Positions 46,216 through 53,934 of a stretch of DNA of 64,000 nucleotides are shown piece by piece. How positions within the stretch are numbered: the first letter of the stretch is position 1; every line of letters starts with the position of its first letter. The stretch lies in the NCBI RefSeq assembly GCF_000023025.1, contig NC_012997.1, forward strand, positions 3,531,125-3,595,124, written 5' to 3'. The DNA is from Teredinibacter turnerae T7901. GTDB lineage: Bacteria > Pseudomonadota > Gammaproteobacteria > Pseudomonadales > Cellvibrionaceae. The position numbers were made by a program, and so were the translations under genes. A model generated the notes under the pieces. It ran no database searches. It saw only the letters and a program-made list of their open reading frames with translations, and was not told where the DNA came from.

Positions 46216-46881
46216 TTAAACCCTGTAAATAAACTGGATGGTGTACAGATAAATTGCCTGTACAGGTTTGCCGTTTTTTCTCGGCACGGAAAATTTGACC
46301 CCGGCAACCCAGTCCCTGATGACCGGAACCATCTCGGGGTAAACCGGATCGACGATCTTTTTAACGTACGCTTTGCCCCGTTGGTCAATAATAATTTCCA
46401 CCCTGGTATCGACGCGTTTAATCCCCCGATTAACGAGATCACGTGGGTACTTCACTGATTTATACGAAATAGCTTTGGGAATGGAATCCAGGTTTTTTAC
46501 ATCCATGGTTGGGATGTCGAAATTCATCGCATCGCGTAAATCCATTTTCTCGAAATCGAATTCCGGTTTTTCGACTTTTTGGAGGGATGTTAAACCCATC
46601 TTTGGGGATGTCGAAAAAGCGACTTCAGGGCCATCACTGATCGCGCCAATATCGATTGCAGACTCAGCACTGGCTGGTGCTTTTACTTCAATCGGCGGGG
46701 GGGGCGGAGGCGGGGGAGGCAAAGCCACGTCAATTTTACGTACGGTCAACTCTGGCTCTTTGTGAAATTCACTTCGCTTAAGCAGCGTCATCGCGAGAAA
46801 CAAAGCCGATACCAAGCTAAACGCCAATAACCAAGGCAGAAAAACCCGCACCGCTGAGCTTGAATCAGCAAACCTACGCAC
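46216..46881 (-). CDS. tonB: Energy transducer TonB
   Basis: A 221-residue protein from GTG 46881. One N-terminal helix (VFLPWLLAFSLVSALFLAM) anchors it in the inner membrane; a Pro run of nine (ALPPPPPPPPP) and a linker follow. The C-terminal domain begins SVKYPRDLVNRGIKRVDTRVEI and has the YPEMVPVIRDW and AIYLYTIQFIYRV strands. TonB carries proton-motive energy from ExbBD to outer-membrane receptors. The proline stretch is short compared with Escherichia coli TonB, as usual for TonB2 types. It lies two bases after exbD. Confidence 0.88.
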   Translation of the reverse strand: MRRFADSSSAVRVFLPWLLAFSLVSALFLAMTLLKRSEFHKEPELTVRKIDVALPPPPPPPPPIEVKAPASAESAIDIGAISDGPEVAFSTSPKMGLTSLQKVEKPEFDFEKMDLRDAMNFDIPTMDVKNLDSIPKAISYKSVKYPRDLVNRGIKRVDTRVEIIIDQRGKAYVKKIVDPVYPEMVPVIRDWVAGVKFSVPRKNGKPVQAIYLYTIQFIYRV

Positions 46882-46883
46882 GC

Positions 46884-47291
46884 TTACTCACTCACCGTTG
46901 CGATGCTGACATTCTCGATTCCCGCGAGCTTTGCCTGGTCTATCACTTTTACCAGCAGCTCCGTGGTGACTTGCCGATCCGACTGGATGATCAACGGCCG
47001 CATTTCATTGCGCGTCGCCTGCATCAGAGTCGCACGCACCCCCGACACGCCGATATTGGTGCCCCCATAAATCACCTCTTGCCGCTTCGTAATCGCCAAT
47101 AGCAATACGGACTTTTGCAGGTCTTGCGACGAAATTGCGGTAGGTTTATCGACATCAACCCCAGTCTCGCGAACAAAAACCGTAGTGACGATAAAAAAGA
47201 TAAGTAGGATAAAAACGACATCCAGCAGCGGAGCCAGGTCGATATCCTGCTTATTCGCCTGCTCTATTTTTTGCTCTATTGATGAGTCCAT
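46884..47291 (-). CDS. exbD: Biopolymer transport protein ExbD
   Basis: A 135-residue inner-membrane protein. The single helix LAPLLDVVFILLIFFIVTT holds the conserved Asp that carries protons; the C-terminal periplasmic domain follows (IGVSGVRATLMQATRNEM, ... AGIENVSIATVSE). Its ATG at 47291 lies 41 bases inside the exbB gene, a longer overlap than usual, and no later in-frame Met is available before the helix. It works with the adjoining ExbB and TtpC. Confidence 0.88.
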   Translation of the reverse strand: MDSSIEQKIEQANKQDIDLAPLLDVVFILLIFFIVTTVFVRETGVDVDKPTAISSQDLQKSVLLLAITKRQEVIYGGTNIGVSGVRATLMQATRNEMRPLIIQSDRQVTTELLVKVIDQAKLAGIENVSIATVSE

Positions 47292-47673
47292 TCACTGACA
47301 TCTCATTGCTTAAACGGTTTAAATAGGCAAGGAGCAAGAGGCCGGGTACGACCATCAGCAACCCCAACTGAGTGGTGAACAACGCCTCCGCTATACCCCC
47401 GCTGATAATCTCTTGTATCGCCAGCCCGTTTTCCAGGCCCATGCGAAAAAACGTTTTCAGCAGGCCAGTGATCGTGCCCAGCAAACCCAACAACGGCAAT
47501 GCGGACAGCAGCACGCGTAAATTAGGCGCCCAAGCACGATGTTGCGCGAGCCATTGTGCACTCTCCCGGCAACTGAAAATAAGCTGTAGCAAGAGCCCAT
47601 AAACAATAAAAGCGAGCAATAAAATTGACCAGATAACGGGGCTGTCGAACAAAAACAACCATTCATTAATCAC
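47251..47673 (-). CDS. exbB: MotA/TolQ/ExbB proton-channel protein (ExbB2 type)
   Basis: A 140-residue short ExbB. GTG 47673 overlaps the ttpC stop (GTGA). It has three helices: an N-terminal one (VIWSILLLAFIVYGLLLQLIF), then LLSALPLLGLLGTITGLLKTF and FTTQLGLLMVVPGLLLLAYL, the conserved core of the family. Together with ExbD it makes the proton-driven motor of TonB. The short length is typical for ExbB2 in TtpC-containing systems, where the longer TtpC paralogue is also required. Confidence 0.86.
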   Translation of the reverse strand: MINEWLFLFDSPVIWSILLLAFIVYGLLLQLIFSCRESAQWLAQHRAWAPNLRVLLSALPLLGLLGTITGLLKTFFRMGLENGLAIQEIISGGIAEALFTTQLGLLMVVPGLLLLAYLNRLSNEMSVNGLINRAKNRAGE

Positions 47674-48980
47674 GATCGTAAATCCAGCTTACTCAGTTTA
47701 ATCGCCAGGGTTTCCAACTGGTTGTTGTAGCTCTGCGCTTTTCTAGTAAGCAACGCGCTTACTACCAACGATGGGATAGCAACTATTAATCCCAACTCCG
47801 TGGTTACCAAAGCCTCACTAATGCCGCCCGAAACAGTCGCGGCATCACCCGCGCCGAAAATCGTCATCATTTTGAAGGTAGTAATCATCCCTGAAACGGT
47901 GCCTAGCAGCCCCAATAAGGGCGCCACTGCCGCACTGGTGGCAACCACCCCCATAAATCGCTCAATGCGGAAGCGGTGCTCTCGCAGGCACGCAACTAAA
48001 AGGTCATCCCGCAACCCTGAAGCCGGGTTTTTCAGCACAATTTCGATAAGATCGTTCTGTGCACCCCTGGTGTTCGCAGACATCTTTTCGAGCGCTTGAG
48101 CTGTATTTTTCGCATCGGTACCGGCCATTCGAATACGCGTAGCAGCGGTATCACTGACTTTTGGTAAGCGCAATAACTGAACGGCTTTGACTAAAGCAAT
48201 CACTAGAGCCAGTGCGCCGAAGAACAATATTGGCAACGCCCAAACGCCGCCTTTTTCAAGATGTGAAACTACCGTACCCTGGTTCAGATGGAGTTGGTGT
48301 GCATTGCCTAGCGTGGGATCAAAAGCCAGGAGGCCATTACCCGAGCGATGTAGATCCGCAACTTCCAGCGCATTTTGTTTGTTATATGCATATTCAATGT
48401 GGGGAATTTCCGAGTAATTTCCGGTAACCAGCCCCCCCTCCCCCGAAGAGGGATTAAACGCAACCTTCACCGGACCCACAGCGAGCATAGGTACACCGAC
48501 CACTTCGCCCCCTTGCAGCACAACCTCAGTATCCTGCCATTGCGGGACGAGTAGCTGTTGTACCCGGGCGACAGCATCACGCACCCGCGTATCATTGCCT
48601 GCAGTACTTACTGTTGCGTTCACCCCCAGATGATGTTTTTCAACATAGGCAGCGATAAGATGTTGTTGGTACTGGCTCTGAGCCCGCCATTGACTAACGC
48701 GCGTTTGCAACGCATCAAGGCCTAGTGTTTTCTCCTCTGCGAGACGCTGCACACCCGCAGCTTTTTCCCGTAAAGATTGCACTTTACGCTGCTGTGCGGA
48801 CAGTTTTGTATTCAGCGCCTGCCCTTCCCTACCGAGTTGCTGCTGAGTGTTCTCTAAAGCCTGTTTCGCAGCGCTAATACGTTGCAGGAGCTCCTCGTCA
48901 AGACTTGTGCTATCCCCAGGCTGGGCATGTATAACGGCTGAACAAAGGAGGCAGCAGAGACAAATAAAGTAATGTTTCAT
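47670..48980 (-). CDS. TtpC-type MotA/TolQ/ExbB protein
   Basis: A 436-residue protein from ATG 48980 (AGG seven bases upstream; a TTG at 48986 is less likely). The signal peptide MKHYFICLCCLLCSAVIHA is followed by a long periplasmic coiled-coil region (about 25-105, GREGQALNTKLSAQQRKVQSL in two parts) and a beta-rich region. The C-terminal third is an ExbB domain (APLLGLLGTVSGMITTFKMM, ... LVTTELGLIVAIPSLVVSALL). This matches TtpC, the fourth component of the Vibrio TonB2 system needed for siderophore and haem uptake. Confidence 0.88.
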   Translation of the reverse strand: MKHYFICLCCLLCSAVIHAQPGDSTSLDEELLQRISAAKQALENTQQQLGREGQALNTKLSAQQRKVQSLREKAAGVQRLAEEKTLGLDALQTRVSQWRAQSQYQQHLIAAYVEKHHLGVNATVSTAGNDTRVRDAVARVQQLLVPQWQDTEVVLQGGEVVGVPMLAVGPVKVAFNPSSGEGGLVTGNYSEIPHIEYAYNKQNALEVADLHRSGNGLLAFDPTLGNAHQLHLNQGTVVSHLEKGGVWALPILFFGALALVIALVKAVQLLRLPKVSDTAATRIRMAGTDAKNTAQALEKMSANTRGAQNDLIEIVLKNPASGLRDDLLVACLREHRFRIERFMGVVATSAAVAPLLGLLGTVSGMITTFKMMTIFGAGDAATVSGGISEALVTTELGLIVAIPSLVVSALLTRKAQSYNNQLETLAIKLSKLDLRS

Positions 48981-48993
48981 TGGCAACCTGGGC

Positions 48994-49761
48994 TCACAGT
49001 TTAACTGGCAGACTCAAGTAGTCTGCGGTGGTAGGGTTCGCCAGCATGGCTTTGAGTTGCAACAAACTCTCAGGTCGCAACGGGCGCCCAAGTTCAGCGT
49101 CCGCGGCATCGCCATGCCACCATCGCCACCCCGCAGGAGTCGAGCGACCAAAGCCGTAATGGGCTCCGTCAGCACTCACATACCAGCCTTGCGATATACC
49201 GAGAAAGATTTGGGTAACCAGAACCGTTTGTGCCTGCCCACCAGTTTCCAGCGCCATAGACGCTTCATTAACTGCGATCCGCTGGTTAAATTCTTCTGCC
49301 TGATCAAGCAGACTGAACAAGCGTTCCAACTTTTCACTGTTGCTGACATCGGACTGAGCTAGCAGGGCCATTTTCTCCTGCCATTGCCGCGCAATTGGTG
49401 GGGGCAATTGCGTCGCGACCTTTTCAAGTTGATAGCTGGATTGCTCGATGACTTGCGCGATTCTGGATTGCTCCTTCTCGAGCGTGTCTTGCTCTGAGGA
49501 AAGTGCCAATCGACGCTGGCTCACATCATCGGTAATGCTTGCCGCAGACTCAATTATTTTTTCTAACGATTGAATTTCGTCTGCGAAGAGGGCCTGCTTT
49601 TGTTCGAGCTGGGCTTTGCGCTGCTGCCAGTTGCGTTCCAGACTGCCCCGTTGGCGCTCCAACGACAACCACTGCGCCATCAAGCTGTCGGTGCTTTCAA
49701 TCGAGGGGGCAGCAAAACCCGCTAGAGAAACAAAAATTAGACTAAAAAGACAACCGCGCAT
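48994..49761 (-). CDS. DUF3450 family periplasmic protein
   Basis: A 255-residue protein. ATG 49761 is chosen for AGGAGGAG six bases upstream and for the signal peptide MRGCLFSLIFVSLAGFAAP. Residues about 25-135 are a long coiled coil (QWLSLERQRGSLERNWQQRK, ... LALSSEQDTLEKEQSRIAQV), and the C-terminal part has GISQGWYVSADGAHYGFGRS and GWRWWHGD. DUF3450 genes lead TtpC-type TonB operons in marine gammaproteobacteria. Function unknown; contact with TtpC through coiled coils is an inference. First gene of the operon. Confidence 0.85.
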   Translation of the reverse strand: MRGCLFSLIFVSLAGFAAPSIESTDSLMAQWLSLERQRGSLERNWQQRKAQLEQKQALFADEIQSLEKIIESAASITDDVSQRRLALSSEQDTLEKEQSRIAQVIEQSSYQLEKVATQLPPPIARQWQEKMALLAQSDVSNSEKLERLFSLLDQAEEFNQRIAVNEASMALETGGQAQTVLVTQIFLGISQGWYVSADGAHYGFGRSTPAGWRWWHGDAADAELGRPLRPESLLQLKAMLANPTTADYLSLPVKL

Positions 49762-50249
49762 GGCATGCTCCTCCTGGAATCTCACGCCGTCCAATACCCA
49801 ACGACGGCAGGCGCCATCGATATAGTTATTATTTATGTTTGTACGATACTACATCATTCGCGGAATATGGATTCTTAATGATCTAAGTTTAAATTGCAAT
49901 GCGTGAGTACTGTTTTTAGAAACCTGATTAACTTGGTAATACCTGCAAGCCCCGTAGCACCAACTGGTATAAAGACGCGGCTCGAGCAGGACAATGCACG
50001 GTGCCTAAAGCGCGCTTTTTCGCTTGTATCAGGCTGTTAAGTGCGTCGACTCGACAAGCACACCAAAGATCATTAAGCACTCTTTTTATTATTTTAAATT
50101 CTAAAAACGCCCGCCCCCAGCCCGATTGATTAAAGCAATTGAGGTGTAGCCGGCCATCAATAACATCCTTTTTCGTTGCCGACTAAAACAGCTAACGCGC
50201 AACGAGATTCACCCCAGACAATCACAACCAGAGCGGAACAACACCACGG
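49762..50249. other. Intergenic region upstream of the TonB2 operon
   Basis: About 490 bp between the divergently oriented end of adenine deaminase and the DUF3450 start. It should hold the TonB2 promoter. I see no clear Fur box, riboswitch or ORF. AT-rich blocks occur at 49830-49920 and 50080-50110. Confidence 0.5.
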
Positions 50250-51254
50250 TTAAGCGGAAAGCTGTTCCAAAAAATACGCTTTTCTCTCATTGCGGAGATA
50301 ACTCGCTTCAAACCCGTTTTTTATCAGCGTGAGCACATCCGCCTGAGACAAATTAAATTGCTCTGCCACCGCACAGAAATTATCGTTTAAATAGCCACCA
50401 AAATACGCGGGGTCGTCCGAATTAATCGTGACCTTTAAGCCCTGTTGCATAAGCTCGACGATATTGTGGTCTGCCATGGCATTAAACACACGCAAACGAA
50501 TATTGGAGAGTGGGCATACCGTCAGCGCGATCTGGTGTTCGCGCAAATAATCAACCAAGGTTGGATCTTCAAGGCAGCGGACACCGTGATCGATCCTCGT
50601 CACGTTCATTACCTGCAAACTTCCCCAGATAAAGGCGGGTGGCCCTTCCTCACCCGCGTGGGTTGTCAGTTCGTAGCCCCGTTGCTTACCCAGTTCAAAT
50701 AAGCGGGCAAATTTTTCTGGCGGATTACCCAGTTCCGTGCTCGCCATACCCAATGCCACAAAATCGTCCCGCCAGGCATCCGCCATTTCAAGGACCTGGA
50801 TACATTCCTCTTCAGAGGTGTGTTTTAGCAGACTTAGAATAAGCAGAACACTCTGCCCCCATTGGTCTGCTGCATCGCGCATCGCGCGACGAAAGCCCGA
50901 CATAAATACCTCAAAACCGATGCCACGCGGCAAATACGTTTGCGGCTCGATCATGATTTCTGTGTGCACGATGTTATTGGCTTTGCACTGGAGTAGATAA
51001 TCCATCATCAGGTGGTAAAAATCCTCCTCGTCACAGAGCACCGAGGCGCCCATGTAATACAGATCGAGAAAGCTTTGCAAATCAGTGAAGTTATAGGCTT
51101 GGGCCACTTCTTCTACCGATTTATAAGGCAGCTCTACACCATTCTTCTGAGCCAGCTGCAGCATTCTGCCAGCCTCCAGGCTTCCATCCAGGTGAATATG
51201 TAATTCAGCTTTTGGCAATGAACTGATCCAGTCCGGGGCAGCGATGGAAGACAT
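50250..51254 (-). CDS. Adenine deaminase (adenosine deaminase family, type 2)
   Basis: A 334-residue zinc hydrolase that converts adenine to hypoxanthine in purine salvage. Metal-binding His19 and His21 are in ELHIHLDGSLE; the acid/base Glu is in THAGEEGPP, the third metal His in RIDHGVR, and the Asp pair in NSDDPAYFGGY. The AYNFTDLQSFLDLYYMGASV segment and the SDDPAYFGGY loop match the adenine deaminase subgroup (Pseudomonas PA0148, fungal AAH1) rather than true adenosine deaminases. Cytoplasmic, monocistronic, divergent from the VTT gene. Confidence 0.87.
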   Translation of the reverse strand: MSSIAAPDWISSLPKAELHIHLDGSLEAGRMLQLAQKNGVELPYKSVEEVAQAYNFTDLQSFLDLYYMGASVLCDEEDFYHLMMDYLLQCKANNIVHTEIMIEPQTYLPRGIGFEVFMSGFRRAMRDAADQWGQSVLLILSLLKHTSEEECIQVLEMADAWRDDFVALGMASTELGNPPEKFARLFELGKQRGYELTTHAGEEGPPAFIWGSLQVMNVTRIDHGVRCLEDPTLVDYLREHQIALTVCPLSNIRLRVFNAMADHNIVELMQQGLKVTINSDDPAYFGGYLNDNFCAVAEQFNLSQADVLTLIKNGFEASYLRNERKAYFLEQLSA

Positions 51255-51576
51255 AGGTAAAACTCCACAATAGAAAAATACAGTTACAGCACAACAAACG
51301 GCTACAGCGCAACAAGTAAACAGTCGCCAATTGATGCCAGGGCCTTTTGATATCAGGGGCTGTTGATACTAGCACGCGCACATCCAACGAAACCACGCGC
51401 CTTCAAGCAGAGCCGAATTGTTCAAATCGACCGACGACATATTAACTTGCTCTATGTTAGCTTATGCTTGCGAACCAAAACCGCTGCCGCCTCGGATTTA
51501 TGTATGCGCACCTTTGCCACTTCAGGCATTCAGGCAGCCCAGACGCACATACTTACGCACATCAGGGAATCGTCGT
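51255..51576. other. Divergent promoter region of adenine deaminase and the lipid locus
   Basis: 322 bp. It contains a short imperfect direct repeat (TACAGC-CAACAA type, near 51282-51316) and no convincing gene; ORFs that run through it into the VTT gene lack family similarity upstream of 51577. Confidence 0.5.
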
Positions 51577-52335
51577 GTGAACCCCAGCCAAGCCCCAACA
51601 AGATCGCGCACTCCTCTCATCAAGTTCAGTGTGCTGCTATTGCTAATTATCGCAGGCTGGCTGCTGGTTTCCTATTCGCCACTCACCGGCCTATTGGAGC
51701 AGTCATCTCTCAGCGAGGCCACTGAACAAGTTAAGCGTTTTTGGTGGACGCCACTGCTTCTACTGCTCGGTTACACCCTCTTCGGCCTCGCCGGAATACC
51801 AGCGCCTCCGCTATTTGTTGTCGGCGCAGTATTTGGGCCCGTCATGGGGACTTTATACAATTTAACGGGACTGTTGCTTGGCGCAGCGGCAGGATTCACC
51901 CTGGCAAGAATCCTAGGCCTGCGTTTCGTGTTGCAAACGGCGGGTTCACGCTATTACAAGACCCGCCGTTTTATCAACCGCTTTGGGTTTTGGCCTCTTG
52001 TCCAAGCGCGCTTTTTGCCGATTCCAGACACCGTGCTGAACGTAACTGCGGCGCTCAGCGGAATGCCACTTAAACGGTACCTGTTTGCATCGCTGGTGGG
52101 CTTGCTGCCCTCTACCGCGGTCCACACCTTGTGCATCGGTTGGCTACTACAGGCTGATTCTAATCTGGCACGCAGTCAAATCGGCGCAGGGTATCTGGCC
52201 GCATTTGTGGTACTGAATATCGTCGTCGGCGGCCCTTGGTTACACAACCGGTGGCGACGGCGCCTGCGTTACCGTGAGCTACGCGCTCTGCGCGATCGCC
52301 GTGCCCAAACACCTGCGACGGGTCCGCTATCGTGA
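51577..52335 (+). CDS. TVP38/TMEM64 (VTT domain) membrane protein
   Basis: A 252-residue inner-membrane protein. GTG 51577 is chosen because AGGGA lies nine bases upstream and a basic n-region (PTRSRTPLIK) precedes the first helix; the frame from 51418 adds 53 residues with no family match. The VTT domain is shown by LFGLAGIPAPPLFVVGAVFG, GAAAGFTLARILG and FGFWPLVQARFLPIPDTVLN, VTAALSGMPLKRYL. VTT/DedA proteins move or scramble lipids such as undecaprenyl phosphate and phospholipids. It overlaps the glycosyltransferase by four bases (GTGA), so it probably serves the same lipid pathway. Confidence 0.85.
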   Translation: MNPSQAPTRSRTPLIKFSVLLLLIIAGWLLVSYSPLTGLLEQSSLSEATEQVKRFWWTPLLLLLGYTLFGLAGIPAPPLFVVGAVFGPVMGTLYNLTGLLLGAAAGFTLARILGLRFVLQTAGSRYYKTRRFINRFGFWPLVQARFLPIPDTVLNVTAALSGMPLKRYLFASLVGLLPSTAVHTLCIGWLLQADSNLARSQIGAGYLAAFVVLNIVVGGPWLHNRWRRRLRYRELRALRDRRAQTPATGPLS

Positions 52336-53459
52336 GTTTACTGATTGTCTGGAGCACCCTGTCTCTGGTGTGGTGGATCGCTGCCTGGTGGCTGGTTAAA
52401 ACTCCCTTCCCCGCAAAACCCCGATCCGCGCGAACCAATACACTTCCTGTAACGCTCTTCAAACCGCTGCCCAAGCAAGCCCTGCAACAGCAGATAACAA
52501 CCGAGGAGAATTTGTGCAGCTGGATCCGCCAGATGCAGCCAGATGACGAAATGCTTATCGGCTGCTACGAAGCAGACGCCCCTTTTTGGCACCATTTTTC
52601 CCAGCGTTGTCACAGCCAATACCCGTCCGCCGTGGTGCGTGTTATTTCCCATCCTTCCCCACACCTCTCAGCGCCCAATCCCAAAATTGCATGGATGAAA
52701 ACCCTGGTGGAATATGCGCAAAACCCGCTCTGGCTGTGGAGTGACGCCGATGTATTCGCGCCAGCGAATGCGCTGACAACCATGCGGAATGAGCTGCTGG
52801 ACGGCAAATGCGCGCTGCTTACCTGCGCTTACCGTGTGGCGGAAACGCGATCACCTGCGGCAATTTTGGACACCCTATTTGTCAATCTGGAATTTTATCC
52901 GGGTGCAAAATTAATGGCGCGTACCAAGGCCATTGAATTTGGCTTTGGCGCTGGAATGCTGTTTCGGCGTGACGACTTCGAGCAGCGTGTCGACCTAAAC
53001 TCGCTCGGCCGACATCTGGCGGACGACTACCAGCTTGGTCAACAACTGCAGCCTGTGCAGCTGTCCAGCATATGTTTGTCAACAACGGTCGACATCGATA
53101 GCTGGCGGCCAGCGCTGCAACACTATTTTCGCTGGCAAAAAACCATTCGGTGGAACCGCCCCGGCGGGTTCGCCGCACAGGCGTTCGTAATGCCGCTTAT
53201 TGGCTGGCTCGCCGCAGCAATTTACCAACCCGGCAACCATATTGTTTGGCTTGGCCTACTATGCACCCTATGCGTCGATTCCATCGCTGCGTTAACCCTG
53301 TGCAAGCTACACCGCACGCGATTGGCCCGCAAAGCTGCAGTTGCCATTCCTCTCTGGAGCCTGCTGCGGCCGCTCACTTTTCTCGCATGCTGGCTACCAC
53401 TGCCAGCGGTCTGGCGAGGCGAGTACTGGTCTCGCCCGTTAAAGGATGATCACGCGTGA
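52332..53459 (+). CDS. hpnI: Glycosyltransferase, GT21-like (HpnI candidate)
   Basis: A 375-residue membrane-associated glycosyltransferase. An N-terminal helix (residues about 3-22) anchors it. The catalytic set has NPKIAWM near 116, WSDAD (Asp138, Asp140), the third acid in ADDYQ (Asp231-232) and QKTIRW (269-274), the D-D-D-QxxRW pattern of ceramide glucosyltransferases and of HpnI. Two or three C-terminal helices follow. In hopanoid producers HpnI adds N-acetylglucosamine to bacteriohopanetetrol. Identification as HpnI rests on motifs plus the hopanoid genes nearby; another lipid acceptor is possible. It overlaps both neighbours by four bases (GTGA). Confidence 0.75.
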   Translation: MSLLIVWSTLSLVWWIAAWWLVKTPFPAKPRSARTNTLPVTLFKPLPKQALQQQITTEENLCSWIRQMQPDDEMLIGCYEADAPFWHHFSQRCHSQYPSAVVRVISHPSPHLSAPNPKIAWMKTLVEYAQNPLWLWSDADVFAPANALTTMRNELLDGKCALLTCAYRVAETRSPAAILDTLFVNLEFYPGAKLMARTKAIEFGFGAGMLFRRDDFEQRVDLNSLGRHLADDYQLGQQLQPVQLSSICLSTTVDIDSWRPALQHYFRWQKTIRWNRPGGFAAQAFVMPLIGWLAAAIYQPGNHIVWLGLLCTLCVDSIAALTLCKLHRTRLARKAAVAIPLWSLLRPLTFLACWLPLPAVWRGEYWSRPLKDDHA

Positions 53460-53932
53460 CTACGCAATACCGTTTTTGGATTTTCATCGGCATGGCCATG
53501 CTCACCGGGTGCAGCACCACTCCCGCCCCAATCATCGATCTGGCCAACAGCCACTGGCAGAGCTGGCAGGGTCAGGCGTTATGGAAAACGACAACTGGCA
53601 CCGAGATAGCTGGCGATGTATTGCTCGCACGCTCGGATACCGGAGAAATTTACGCAGAATTAAGCAAGTCACCTATCGTCGTGATTCATGTCCAAACAAC
53701 AAGGAATGGCAAACAAGCACGCTGGTGGTTACACAGCCTTGATGGCGGTAAACACCAGGGCACAGGCAGTCCGCCAACACAGGTAATCTGGTTTGCATTG
53801 CCGGACATTGTTGCCAGCGGGGCAATGACTGACAGCACTGCATGGCATGTGAATACCACCGGTGCTGGGGAAATCAACGTAGAAAACCCCTTAACAGGCG
53901 AACGGGTACAGCTGTTTTTGGATGGAGTGTAA
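53456..53932 (+). CDS. Small outer-membrane lipoprotein of the lipid locus
   Basis: A 158-residue predicted lipoprotein from GTG 53456. The signal part FWIFIGMAMLTGC ends in the lipobox LTGC, followed by Ser, which favours the outer membrane. The mature part is beta-rich (WKTTTGTEIAGDVLLARSD, ... IYAELSKSPIVVIHVQT, ... RWWLHSLDGG) and has no motif I can name with confidence. It resembles in size and place the DUF3261-type lipoproteins of aryl-polyene loci, which also carry LolA-like and MMPL genes. Coupled by overlap to the glycosyltransferase and by two bases to the exporter. Function unknown. Confidence 0.7.
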   Translation: MTTQYRFWIFIGMAMLTGCSTTPAPIIDLANSHWQSWQGQALWKTTTGTEIAGDVLLARSDTGEIYAELSKSPIVVIHVQTTRNGKQARWWLHSLDGGKHQGTGSPPTQVIWFALPDIVASGAMTDSTAWHVNTTGAGEINVENPLTGERVQLFLDGV

Positions 53933-53934
53933 TC

